A stretch of DNA of 64,000 bases from Bacteroidota bacterium (GTDB taxonomy: Bacteria; Bacteroidota; JABWAT01), in NCBI GenBank assembly GCA_013360915.1, contig JABWAT010000010.1:62001-126000 (forward strand). Direction: 5' to 3'. Both the position numbers and the translations under genes were made by a program. This document shows positions 53,333-62,911 of the stretch, piece by piece (the first letter of the stretch is position 1; every line of letters begins with the position of its first letter). The notes beneath the pieces were generated by a model. The model saw only the letters and a list, made by a program, of their open reading frames with translations. It did not search any database and was not told the origin of the DNA.

Positions 53333-56300
53333 ATGAAAAACAACCTGTATTCAATCAATCTGTTCGATGCCGAGCACGATTCCTGTGCCATCATTGCCCT
53401 GGTCAGGAAGAATGGTGTGGCCACACATGGTAATGTCCGCCGGGTGCTGCGGGCGCTCGACAACATGGGTCACCGGACCGGCGAAATCAACCAGGAAGGT
53501 GATGGGACCGGGATCCAGACCGATATCCCCAAGCTGATCTGGGGCCGGAAACTGGAATTAAACGGACTCGATTCACGGCAGGTGTATAATCCGCTCTTCA
53601 CCGTACTTCACCTGATGATCCGCCGGAGCAATACTGACCATCAGCAGTCGGTAATTGAAGCCATCCGCCGGTTGCTGAGCGGAGCAGGGTACGACGTCAT
53701 TCATTCAGCCGCAGCCGATGTGGACCGCGATGCGTTGGGTCCGCGCGGACTGGCTCTGGAACCCCTTCACTGGCAGATGGCGATGGTACCGCACGGTCGC
53801 CGCACCATTGCTGAAGCCAAAAGTCACGAACTTCATCTCAAAATTGAAAAACTGTTCCCCGATGTTCACGTGGTTTCCTTCAGCCAGAACTCGGTGATTT
53901 ACAAAGTACGGGGTGATGTACGCACCCTGATGAATTACTTTCCCGAACTGAAACACCCCGATTTCCGCAGTGCGATTTCACTCGGTCACGGCCGGTACTC
54001 CACCAATACCGAATCGACCCATGAGCGGGCCCAGATGTTTTCCACGCTGGGACACAATGGCGAGATCAACACCATCATGCGCCTGAGGAAAGAAGCTCAG
54101 CGGCTGGGTATTCAACTGGTCGAGAACGGGTCGGATAGTCAGGATCTGGACCGGATGGTTGAAAACCTCATGTTCCGCGAGGATTTCTCTCTGATGGAAG
54201 CCATGGAAATGATCTTCCCGCCGGTCTGGTCCGAAATCAATAAAATGGAACCGAAGGCACGTGAACTGTACACCCACTTCCGCCGTGTGATTGGCAAAAT
54301 TGCCCAGGGACCCGCCGCCATCATTGCCCGCCAGGGTGATGAAATCGTTTTCTCGGTGGATGCGCTCGGTCTGCGTCCGCTCTGGTATGGTGAAACCGAT
54401 AAAGAATTTTATGCCTCTTCAGAAAAAGGCGTTATTGATTTCGAAAGCATGGAATCCGATCCGGTTCCCATTGCCCCCGGCGAGAAAAAGGGAATCTGGC
54501 TGAAACGGCCCATTGTCGTTGGCGATTCCATCGGCAATCAGATGATTCAGGGAGGCGTTGAGGTATTCAGCCACCAGAAACTTCGTGACTTTGTGGTGAA
54601 CCGCGTGGGAGGATCCATTGCATCCGCTCCGACTTTGCTGCGTCCTGCCCGTGAATCCGGCGAAACCAGCACCGACTGTAAACCGGTCAATGTGAATCAT
54701 TACATGGCCATGGGCTGGAAGACAGATGAATGGGATGACATTTCCTGTTTCATGTCGAACGGTAAGGAACCCATTGCCGCCACCGGTTATGACGGACCGC
54801 TGGCTTTTCTGGTGGATGACATTACCAACATTCCCGAGTACATCAAGGAACGGGTGGCCGTGGTCACCAACCCCAGCATTGACCGGGAACGCGAAGGCGA
54901 TCATTTTTCACTGCGGACTTTTATCGGTCCCCGTCCGGGATGGCGCGACTCAAACGGACATCAGCTGCTGATCGACCACCCGGTTCTGGTTGGCGGTTTG
55001 CACAACGATTCCTGGCTGAGCGCCCATTCACCCGACCTGACTCTTGCGGATGTGCTGCGTGATGCGGGCAAGCATCTTGATGTCATCACCGTCTCGCTCA
55101 GTTCAGAATCCGAATTCCCGACCGAAAGCGATTATGATCGGAAAATCGATCTGATCACCCATTCACTGGCCACTTCCTCGGGAGCCGTTCTGGTACTGGA
55201 TGACCGGTCCTTTTTTACCCATCCGACCTATGCCTTCGATCCGTTTGTTTTTCTTGCAAAACTGAACCGGGCGCTGGATGCACAAACCGGAATCCGCGGA
55301 CGGTGTCTGCGGCTGGAGTGTTCAATCATTCTGGTTTCCGGACAGTTACGGACCACCCACGATCTCATCGTTGCACTTGGCCTGGGCGCCGACGCTCTGG
55401 TTCCCTATCTGGCTTATGAACGGGCACTCGAAAATCAGGAGGGTGCTGATAAAAAGGTGAAACTGATCACCGCCGCCATGGTAAGCGGAATCGAAAAGGT
55501 TATTTCCACCCTGGGAATTCACGATATCAGTGGCTATGCCCCGCTCTTTGCTGCCATCGGACTGAAGCACGATCTCGCCAAGGCCATTGGAATCACCAAC
55601 GCACTGGGTCACGACCAGGCTGGTTATGGTTTCGGAAACCTCACGGCCGCTCTTTCCAAACGCAAAGAGGCACTGGAAAAAGACCTGCTTCGCCTGAAAC
55701 CCGACAGCCACCTGTACCCGAAAGTCTGGAAATCCATTGCCGATGTGGCTCAGGGAAAACAAACCTATCAGGACTATCTGGATAAACTCAGGAAGGTCAC
55801 CGAGAAAACACCGGTGGGTATCCGCCACCTTCTCGACATCGAAACCGGAAAACCGGCTGCCGAATCCTGCGATGTTTCCATCGATGGATATGACGGTCCG
55901 TTTTACATTTCGGCCATGAGTTTTGGCTCCCAGGGCGAAATCAGTTACAAGGCCTATGCAGAAGCCGCTGCCAGGGAAAACCTGGTCTGTATGAACGGTG
56001 AGGGAGGCGAACTTCCCGAAATCATGGGTAAGTATTACCGGAACCGTGGCCAACAAGTGGCCTCCGGACGGTTTGGGGTGAATGCCACCCTGCTGAACTC
56101 GGCCCGTTTCATCGAAATCAAAATCGGTCAGGGAGCAAAACCCGGCGAGGGAGGTCACCTTCCCGGATTTAAAGTCACGGCTAAAATTGCCGAAGCCCGT
56201 CATACCAATATTGGTGTGGATCTGATTTCGCCAAGCAACAACCATGATATTTATTCCATCGAAGACCTGGCCCAGCTGATCGAAGAGCTCAAAACCGTTA

Positions 56301-57895
56301 ATCCGTTTGCGCTCATCTCGGTAAAAATCCCGGCCATTCCCAACATCGGACCGATTGCAACCGGCGTGGCCAAGGCCAGTGCTGATGTGATTGCCATATC
56401 GGGATTCGATGGCGGAACCGGCGCGGCCCGCCGTCATTCACTCAAATATGTCGGATTCCCTACTGAACTGGCTCTGTTTGAAAGTCATCAGGCGCTGGTT
56501 CAGTCCGGTTTGCGCGACAAAGTTGAATTGTGGGCCGATGGCGGTGTGAAATCGAGCGACGACATTCTGAAGCTCATGGCTCTCGGTGCCAACCGGGTCG
56601 GACTTGGAACCCTGGCCATGGTATCCATCGGGTGTACCATCTGCCGCGATTGCAACACCGGTACCTGCCATGTGGGAATCACCGCTCACTTCCCCACACA
56701 GGAAGCAGCCTTTTCTGCCGGACTGACTGCCTATGAACCACGGAACTATGATCTGGCGGTTCAGCATCTTTCCCACATGCTTCAAACCATGAAGTCTGCC
56801 CTGGCCGAACAGGGTGCAGCCCTTGGCTTCCGCCGGCTACAGGATCTGGTGGGGCAGAACCATCTGCTGAAACAATCCCGTGCAGCCGATAAAATTGACC
56901 TGCGCCCGCTGACCCTTCCCGTTCCGGGTCCGGTATCTGGCGCCCATCGGGATTCCGATTGGTTTATGGTTCAGAAACCAAAAACCGGTCTGTCGAAAAT
57001 GATCGGGGAAACCCTGATCCGGACCATTGAACGTGGTCAGGAAAAGATCCTGTACCGCGATGATCGTATTGCAAATACCGACCGCGCGGTTGGTGCAGCC
57101 ACCAGCGGGGAATTGTCCCGTCAGGCCCTGAAGGGAACTCCGTTTAATGGTGAAATTTTCATGGATCTGACCGGCGGTTCCATTCCAGGAAACGGACTCG
57201 GCAGCTTTATCAATCAGAGCCTGCGTATCCGGATTCAGGGAGGGGTGCAGGATGGGTCGGCCAAAGGTGCCAGCGGCGGACGAATGACCATTCTGAAAGG
57301 ACTGAATCACAACGCCCGCACCATTGACGGATCGGTCGGAAAGTGCTTTGCCTACGGGGCACAGGCCGGACGGTTTTTCGTTCAGGGTTATGCCGATTCG
57401 AGAACCTGCATCCGGTTATCGGGCGCCGAAGTGGTATTCGGTAAGCGGATCACCGACCGGTACGATCTGAATGCACCTGCCGATGTGCTGGCGCATGCGG
57501 CCCTGAAGGGATTTGCCTTTGAATACATGACCAGCGGCACAGTCCTCGTTCTGGGAGATCCGGGACCGTGGATGTGTTCTGGAATGACCGGCGGAATCGT
57601 GTACTTCCGGTTATACCCCGAACTCGGCCTGACGGTGGACGGACTGAAGAAACGATTGGCTTCGAACGCGAAAATTAACTTCCGCGAACTGGGTGATTCC
57701 GATGTGGAAAAAATCAGTGAGCTGTTAACCGACTACCGGGATGAACTGATCGATACCGGTGCGGCTGAGCAACAAGCCGAGGCAAGGTTAATTGAAGAAG
57801 ATCTGGCTTCCATCCGGTCGCTTTTTGTGGCAGCCATACCGGCTGTTACACCGGTTAAAAAGCCCGAGATCGCGGCCGAACCGCACAAACACTAA
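53333..57895 (+). CDS. gltB: glutamate synthase, large subunit
   Basis: A 1520-residue GltB with the full domain order. The class II amidotransferase domain opens after a 17-residue leader at Cys18 (HDSCAIIAL) and has GDGTGI, RYSTNT and GHNGEINTI. A central domain follows, then the FMN barrel (about 840-1200) with GQGAKPGEGGHLPG, NNHDIYSIEDLAQL, AISGFDGGTGAA and LWADGGVKSS. The cluster motif is GCTICRDCNTGTCHVGI with Cys 1101, 1104, 1107 and 1112. The last 250 residues are the GXGXG helix. It converts glutamine and 2-oxoglutarate to two glutamate. No small subunit gltD lies beside it, so ferredoxin or a distant partner may supply electrons. Confidence 0.93.
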   Translation: MKNNLYSINLFDAEHDSCAIIALVRKNGVATHGNVRRVLRALDNMGHRTGEINQEGDGTGIQTDIPKLIWGRKLELNGLDSRQVYNPLFTVLHLMIRRSNTDHQQSVIEAIRRLLSGAGYDVIHSAAADVDRDALGPRGLALEPLHWQMAMVPHGRRTIAEAKSHELHLKIEKLFPDVHVVSFSQNSVIYKVRGDVRTLMNYFPELKHPDFRSAISLGHGRYSTNTESTHERAQMFSTLGHNGEINTIMRLRKEAQRLGIQLVENGSDSQDLDRMVENLMFREDFSLMEAMEMIFPPVWSEINKMEPKARELYTHFRRVIGKIAQGPAAIIARQGDEIVFSVDALGLRPLWYGETDKEFYASSEKGVIDFESMESDPVPIAPGEKKGIWLKRPIVVGDSIGNQMIQGGVEVFSHQKLRDFVVNRVGGSIASAPTLLRPARESGETSTDCKPVNVNHYMAMGWKTDEWDDISCFMSNGKEPIAATGYDGPLAFLVDDITNIPEYIKERVAVVTNPSIDREREGDHFSLRTFIGPRPGWRDSNGHQLLIDHPVLVGGLHNDSWLSAHSPDLTLADVLRDAGKHLDVITVSLSSESEFPTESDYDRKIDLITHSLATSSGAVLVLDDRSFFTHPTYAFDPFVFLAKLNRALDAQTGIRGRCLRLECSIILVSGQLRTTHDLIVALGLGADALVPYLAYERALENQEGADKKVKLITAAMVSGIEKVISTLGIHDISGYAPLFAAIGLKHDLAKAIGITNALGHDQAGYGFGNLTAALSKRKEALEKDLLRLKPDSHLYPKVWKSIADVAQGKQTYQDYLDKLRKVTEKTPVGIRHLLDIETGKPAAESCDVSIDGYDGPFYISAMSFGSQGEISYKAYAEAAARENLVCMNGEGGELPEIMGKYYRNRGQQVASGRFGVNATLLNSARFIEIKIGQGAKPGEGGHLPGFKVTAKIAEARHTNIGVDLISPSNNHDIYSIEDLAQLIEELKTVNPFALISVKIPAIPNIGPIATGVAKASADVIAISGFDGGTGAARRHSLKYVGFPTELALFESHQALVQSGLRDKVELWADGGVKSSDDILKLMALGANRVGLGTLAMVSIGCTICRDCNTGTCHVGITAHFPTQEAAFSAGLTAYEPRNYDLAVQHLSHMLQTMKSALAEQGAALGFRRLQDLVGQNHLLKQSRAADKIDLRPLTLPVPGPVSGAHRDSDWFMVQKPKTGLSKMIGETLIRTIERGQEKILYRDDRIANTDRAVGAATSGELSRQALKGTPFNGEIFMDLTGGSIPGNGLGSFINQSLRIRIQGGVQDGSAKGASGGRMTILKGLNHNARTIDGSVGKCFAYGAQAGRFFVQGYADSRTCIRLSGAEVVFGKRITDRYDLNAPADVLAHAALKGFAFEYMTSGTVLVLGDPGPWMCSGMTGGIVYFRLYPELGLTVDGLKKRLASNAKINFRELGDSDVEKISELLTDYRDELIDTGAAEQQAEARLIEEDLASIRSLFVAAIPAVTPVKKPEIAAEPHKH

Positions 57896-57902
57896 ACCTG
57901 TT

Positions 57903-60209
57903 TTACTGAGAGTCGAGAATCCGGCGGATGATCTTCAGAAGATTGTCCGGCCGGAACGGCTTGTGAATCAGGGCCTTCACACCCGCCTTCGTCAATTCCA
58001 CCCGTAGTTCCGGATTAATGAATCCGGACACCACAATGGCCGCCTGAGACGGTTTGATCTGTTTCATCTGCAGGAATGCATCGCGGCCGCCGAGACGCGG
58101 CATTTCCAGATCTGAGACAATCAGGTCAATGGCTGCATGCTGGGCGGTGAACGTTTCCACAGCCATCTGTCCGTCTTCGGCCTGCAGCACCGTGTAGCCT
58201 TTTTCCTCGAGCATCGAGGCAATGATTTCCCTGATCATCCATTCATCTTCAACCAGCAGAATGGTTTCTGTGCCGCCCGGGGTATCCTCAGATGCGGCTG
58301 TTTCTCCCGATTCCGATTCGGGAAGGGTTTCGGGAACGGGGAAATACACACTGAACCGGGTTCCGTTTCCGGGTGAGCTGGTAACCGCAATGTGGCCCCG
58401 GTGATTCTGAAGAATCCCGAAAACAACCGACAGTCCCAGACCGGTCCCTTTTCCCGATCCCTTGGTGGTGAAAAACGGTTCGAATATCCGCTGCCGTGTC
58501 GATTCATCCATTCCCATTCCGGTATCGGTCACGGAAATTTCGATGTAGCGGTCATGATTCAGGGTGGCATCCTTTCCATCCACCGCCGCTTTGCTGACCA
58601 GCTGACTACCGATGGTGAGGGTCCCGCCCTCGGGCATGGCATCCCGGGCATTCACACATAAATTCAGAAAGACCTGGTGAAGCTGGTTTGCATCGGCCAG
58701 AAGAATGGGAATTTCATTCACCAGCTCAAGACGGATGGCAATGTTCTTGGGGAAGGTTTCTTCGAGCAGTTTCACCAGATCCTGAATGATGATGTTCAGG
58801 TTAATGGGCTCAAGCAGCAGGTCGCCTTTTTTGGCAAACGTGAGCAGTTGCCTCACCAGTCCTGTGCCCCGGTCAGCGGCTTTTGAAATGGATTCCAGCC
58901 GTTTCCGCCCCTTTTCTGACAAGCCGGCATCCTGACTCAACAAATGAATGTTTCCCACCATAATGTTGAGAAGGTTGTTAAAGTCGTGAGCAATTCCGCC
59001 GGCCAGCGTCCCGATGGAATCCATCTTCTGCGCCTGACGCAGGTGATCTTCCATTTTTTTACGGTGGGTGATATCCCTGATAAATCCCAGAACACCCACC
59101 ACCTGGCCACGCATGATCTGTGGCATAATGGTGACTTCGCAGGAGGCATACTCTCCATCCCGCAGACGAATGCGCTTTTCGGTCAGAATGTTCGAGGAAC
59201 CATGAAGGGCACTGGTGAACAGTTGCATCGACTCGGGCAGGTCATCGGGATGAAACAGGTTGATAATGGGTTTTCCCACCCATTCCTGCCGTTCCCACCC
59301 GGTCATGGTTTCAAATATGGAATTCAGTGAGGTGACCGCCCCGTTCGGAGCAAGAGTAAAAATCACGTCACGTGCGCTTTCAATCAGCGACCGGAACCGC
59401 TCCTCATTGTCCCTGATCATTTCAATGGACCGGCGCCGGTCGGATACATCCTTCAGGGTCCCGAGCATCCGGATGACTTCCTCTCCGGAATCCCGGATGA
59501 AAATACCGTTATCCTCGACATACAGGTATTCACCCGATTTTTTCCGAAGCCGGTATTCCATGTGATACCGGTTACCCGATTTCATGCTTTCATACAGGAC
59601 CGATGAAGCCATGTCCTGATCATCGGGATGAATCATGGCTTCCCACTGCTCGCTGTTAACCGATCTGAACTCTTCCGGCGAGGCCCCGGTAATGGTTTCG
59701 ATGGCCCCGGACCAGATAATCTGTCCGGACCGGAGATCATAGTCGTACAGGATCTGTCCGGTTTGTTCAATAAGCAGGCGGTACCGTTCCTCATTGTCCC
59801 GGATGGTCAGTTCGGCGTTTTTCACGCGCGTGATGTCATCAAAAGAACAAACCACCATTCCGGGGTGACCATTTTCGCCGGGGACCGGTTCTGCACTGAT
59901 CTGCAGCCAGGCAGGCTGGTCTTTCCCCGGAACCGGAATACCCAGAGTGACTTCCCTGACCGGCTTTCCGGTCATCAGGGTCTGGTTAACCGGATACGAT
60001 TCCCACGGACAGATGCCTCCTTCCGGAAACATCAGGTTCCAATCGGAGGAATTGGTTTTTTTTCCAACCAGATCGTCCCGCTGAAGACCCAGAATTTTGG
60101 TGGCCGCTTCATTGACATCCACAATGGTGAACTGCGGGTCCACGACAATAATACCAATACTCAGATGACTGAAAACCGTTGGTATCATCAGGCCGGGAGG
60201 GTTTTTCAT
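57903..60209 (-). CDS. PAS hybrid sensor histidine kinase
   Basis: A 768-residue hybrid kinase without membrane segments. Three PAS domains lie at about 10-130, 140-260 and 270-390, the latter two preceded by the linker DNEERYRLLIE or DNEERFRSLIE. The HisKA region has GIAHDFNNLL with phospho-acceptor His408, then the ATPase domain with NLCVNARDAMPEGG, DTGMGMDE and GKGTGLGLSVV. A receiver domain ends the protein (LLVEDEW, Asp700 in SDLEMPRLGG, and HKPFR). It should sense a cytoplasmic signal; no output regulator is adjacent. It overlaps the yciH gene by four bases (ATGA). Confidence 0.92.
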   Translation of the reverse strand: MKNPPGLMIPTVFSHLSIGIIVVDPQFTIVDVNEAATKILGLQRDDLVGKKTNSSDWNLMFPEGGICPWESYPVNQTLMTGKPVREVTLGIPVPGKDQPAWLQISAEPVPGENGHPGMVVCSFDDITRVKNAELTIRDNEERYRLLIEQTGQILYDYDLRSGQIIWSGAIETITGASPEEFRSVNSEQWEAMIHPDDQDMASSVLYESMKSGNRYHMEYRLRKKSGEYLYVEDNGIFIRDSGEEVIRMLGTLKDVSDRRRSIEMIRDNEERFRSLIESARDVIFTLAPNGAVTSLNSIFETMTGWERQEWVGKPIINLFHPDDLPESMQLFTSALHGSSNILTEKRIRLRDGEYASCEVTIMPQIMRGQVVGVLGFIRDITHRKKMEDHLRQAQKMDSIGTLAGGIAHDFNNLLNIMVGNIHLLSQDAGLSEKGRKRLESISKAADRGTGLVRQLLTFAKKGDLLLEPINLNIIIQDLVKLLEETFPKNIAIRLELVNEIPILLADANQLHQVFLNLCVNARDAMPEGGTLTIGSQLVSKAAVDGKDATLNHDRYIEISVTDTGMGMDESTRQRIFEPFFTTKGSGKGTGLGLSVVFGILQNHRGHIAVTSSPGNGTRFSVYFPVPETLPESESGETAASEDTPGGTETILLVEDEWMIREIIASMLEEKGYTVLQAEDGQMAVETFTAQHAAIDLIVSDLEMPRLGGRDAFLQMKQIKPSQAAIVVSGFINPELRVELTKAGVKALIHKPFRPDNLLKIIRRILDSQ

Positions 60210-60538
60210 CGTCGTGGTTGGGTGGATTTAACGGCCCAGCCGGCAGCAGTAAGGGCAGCGGCAGCACGGTCGGTCACCGATCCCTGCAGTTCGATGGTAT
60301 TCCGGTTCACGGTTCCCCCGACTCCACAGGTTTTTTTCAGCGAAGAAGCCAGTTTATCAATCCGGTGGTCGCCATGGGTGAATCCACTGATAATGGTCAC
60401 GGTTTTCCCGCGTCGTCCATCACGTGACTCGGAAATGGTCAGGGCATTTTCCTGACGGATTTTCTCCCGGACCATTTCATCGGCTTTATCCGCCAATCCG
60501 GCATTTCGTGTTTTTAAAAGTTCAGCTAGTGTGGCCAT
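60206..60538 (-). CDS. yciH: SUI1/YciH family translation factor
   Basis: A 110-residue protein whose last 80 residues form the SUI1 (eIF1-like) domain: GKTVTIISGFTHGDHRIDKL, ASSLKKTCGVGGTV and NTIELQG are the family core. Bacterial YciH is thought to influence start-codon selection during initiation, possibly under stress. The first 30 residues are charged and helical. It is the first gene of a two-gene unit with the histidine kinase, overlapping as ATGA. Confidence 0.88.
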   Translation of the reverse strand: MATLAELLKTRNAGLADKADEMVREKIRQENALTISESRDGRRGKTVTIISGFTHGDHRIDKLASSLKKTCGVGGTVNRNTIELQGSVTDRAAAALTAAGWAVKSTQPRR

Positions 60539-60614
60539 TCCGGATCAAATTTAGAAAAAGTATTGGCATGGTCAAATGCCATCAGTATATTGACGATAGA
60601 AATGATTGGTATTC

Positions 60615-62837
60615 ATGACCCGGTTCACTTTACTTTTTCTGTTTCTCACCTGCATTCTCACCCCCGGAAACGGTCAGACACCGGAAGCCATCCGGATTCA
60701 GGGGACCATCCTGACGGACGGGCGCCTGGATGAACCTCAGTGGCAGAAAGCCACTCCTTTCACCGAATTTACCCGTATTCAACCCGAAGATGGCGTTCAA
60801 CCGACGCAGCGAACCGAGGTCCGGTTGCTGTATGATGATGACTATCTCTACGCAGGGGCCTTCATGGCCGACCCGGAACCTTCAGAAATCATTGCCCGCA
60901 TTTTCGAACGCGACGGTCTGACCCGTAAGGATGATCATTTTATTCTGGTCATTGACTCCCATCTGGATGGATTGAACGGATTTGCATTTCACACCACCCC
61001 AACCGGTGTCCGCGATGATTACACCTTTTCCGGCGATGGAGAAGGCAACTACGATGGCAGCTGGAATACTCACTGGGATGTTTCCTGTTCCATTCTGGAC
61101 AGCGGATGGGTGGCCGAGTACCGGATTCCATGGCGGTCTCTCCGCTTTGAAAGCGGACCAGAGGTTACCATGGCCATGGTTTTCAGCCGGATCATACAGC
61201 GAAAGAAGGAAATTGTCATCTCACCATGGATTTCTTCGTCCATCTACCCCAATCCGCGGTTTAAAATTTCAAAAGGGCACCGGGTCACCTTCCGTGACCT
61301 GCAGAGCAAGAATCCCTACTACCTCACTTTTTACCAATCGGGACAGGTCAGCACTCAGGCCGTTCCGCCGGATGGAACCAACGGATGGAAAACCACCACC
61401 AACGGACTCAGGCGTCATCACTATTCCGATCATCCCGATCTGGACCGGTTTCTTTCCGGCACGGGAATGGATCTGAAGTTTGGTCTGGCAAAGAACATCA
61501 CGCTTGATCTAACCCTTAATCCGGACTTTTCACAGATTGAAATCGATGATGAACAACTGAACCTGACCCGTTTCCGGCTGATTTATCCCGAAAAGCGCGA
61601 TTTCTTTCTCGAAAAGGCCGGTCTGTTCACGATGAACATCGGAACGGCACGGGTGTTTTACAGTCGCCGGATCGGGCTGGATAACGGCCGGCCGGTACCG
61701 ATTCCGGGTGGTCTTCGTCTGACCGGCAGGACGGGGGACCACGAGTTTGGGGTTCTGACGGTGCGGACTCATGAAACACCGGATGGCGTGGTTCCGGGCT
61801 CTCAGCAAACCGTCTTACGCGAGAAATATTCGGTTCTTGGCAACGGAAGTTTTATCGGGGCCATGCTGACTCACCGGGCCGATGATGGCAAGTCCACACC
61901 GGTGACGGTGCTGGGAACCGATGCCGAAATCAGATTCAACACCCATTACCGCTGGACCATGCGTGCAGCCGCTCAGAATGAAGGGACCGGTCCTGCCGAC
62001 CGCTGGGCGGCCGAAAGCAGCATTGGGTCGGTCCAGGCCAGCGGACTTCGTCCGTTCCTGAAACTCACCCGGGTTGGCGACGGTTTTCAGCCGGGTAGCG
62101 GCATCACCACGCGGGGCGGGTATGATGCAGTCTACGGATACCTGAGCCATGTGTCCTTGTCCTCCGCAGAAAGCAGTTTCCGGCTGACCGACTGGAAGAA
62201 CGAAGGCGGAATAACCTGGAATCAGGACCATCGACCCGAAAACCGTTTTCTGGAATCTGCCTTCATCTCGGAATTCCGGTCCGGTGCCATCATGAGTCAG
62301 TGGATCCGTCTTGAACAGGAAGACATTTTTCCGGCGGATGAATACGATCTTGGCAGCTACCGGATCCGGACGGGTTCTTATCAGTCCTGGCGTGCCGGTA
62401 TCACGGGTGAAAATCCGAACGGATATCGGGTTAAAGTCATTGGTTCCCTCACCGGCGGCCGGTACTTCGATGGCTGGTATGCAGAGGTGTCGGGCGAAAC
62501 CGACTGGTATGCCGGTGACCACTGGACGCTGGGGGGATCGTACCAGCACCAGACCATCGATTGGGAAACCGGGTCCTATGAGGCCAATCTGCTTGGCCTC
62601 CGGTTAAAGTGGACCCCAACCGTTACCTTTCTTTCCACCCTGTTTCTTCAGCTCAACACCCTCACGGACCGGCTGTCTGCAAACCTGAGGTTCCGTTATC
62701 AGCCATCAGAAGGAAACAATCTGTATCTGGTACTCACCCATTCCGGCTGGATCAGGCGCGATCCCGCCGATCCGGGCAGGCCGGCACTCGACTCTCAGGT
62801 TATTGCCCTGAAGTACACACTTACCACCGGATTCTGA
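60615..62837 (+). CDS. secreted CBM9-like / DUF5916 outer-membrane protein
   Basis: A 740-residue exported protein. The signal peptide ends near residue 21 (GNGQ). Residues 22-210 are a family 9 carbohydrate-binding-like domain with LDEPQWQKATPF, VRLLYDDDYLYAGAFM and WVAEYRIPWRSL. The rest fits DUF5916, with FSQIEIDDEQLNLTRFRL and PEKRDFFLEKAGLF, and ends as a probable beta-barrel with a terminal Phe (YTLTTGF). Function is unknown; surface glycan or lipid handling is a guess. I prefer the ATG at 60615 over a TTG three codons earlier. No ribosome site is evident. Confidence 0.82.
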   Translation: MTRFTLLFLFLTCILTPGNGQTPEAIRIQGTILTDGRLDEPQWQKATPFTEFTRIQPEDGVQPTQRTEVRLLYDDDYLYAGAFMADPEPSEIIARIFERDGLTRKDDHFILVIDSHLDGLNGFAFHTTPTGVRDDYTFSGDGEGNYDGSWNTHWDVSCSILDSGWVAEYRIPWRSLRFESGPEVTMAMVFSRIIQRKKEIVISPWISSSIYPNPRFKISKGHRVTFRDLQSKNPYYLTFYQSGQVSTQAVPPDGTNGWKTTTNGLRRHHYSDHPDLDRFLSGTGMDLKFGLAKNITLDLTLNPDFSQIEIDDEQLNLTRFRLIYPEKRDFFLEKAGLFTMNIGTARVFYSRRIGLDNGRPVPIPGGLRLTGRTGDHEFGVLTVRTHETPDGVVPGSQQTVLREKYSVLGNGSFIGAMLTHRADDGKSTPVTVLGTDAEIRFNTHYRWTMRAAAQNEGTGPADRWAAESSIGSVQASGLRPFLKLTRVGDGFQPGSGITTRGGYDAVYGYLSHVSLSSAESSFRLTDWKNEGGITWNQDHRPENRFLESAFISEFRSGAIMSQWIRLEQEDIFPADEYDLGSYRIRTGSYQSWRAGITGENPNGYRVKVIGSLTGGRYFDGWYAEVSGETDWYAGDHWTLGGSYQHQTIDWETGSYEANLLGLRLKWTPTVTFLSTLFLQLNTLTDRLSANLRFRYQPSEGNNLYLVLTHSGWIRRDPADPGRPALDSQVIALKYTLTTGF

Positions 62838-62853
62838 CCGGCGGTTTTTGTTT
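62824..62853 (+). terminator. weak terminator candidate after the DUF5916 gene
   Basis: CCACCGG and CCGGCGG pair with one A-C mismatch around a seven-base loop that includes the stop codon, followed by TTTTTGTTTTT. Imperfect stem, hence low confidence. Confidence 0.4.
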
Positions 62854-62911
62854 TTACCAACGGCCCTGTCTATTTTAACCGTCTATAAATTAGTATCCGG
62901 AGCCCCTGACT

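Noticed and set aside
55346-56437. 363-codon open frame antisense to gltB
   Set aside because: No family features; it mirrors the conserved FMN and cluster region of GltB, whose codon bias leaves few stops on the other strand.
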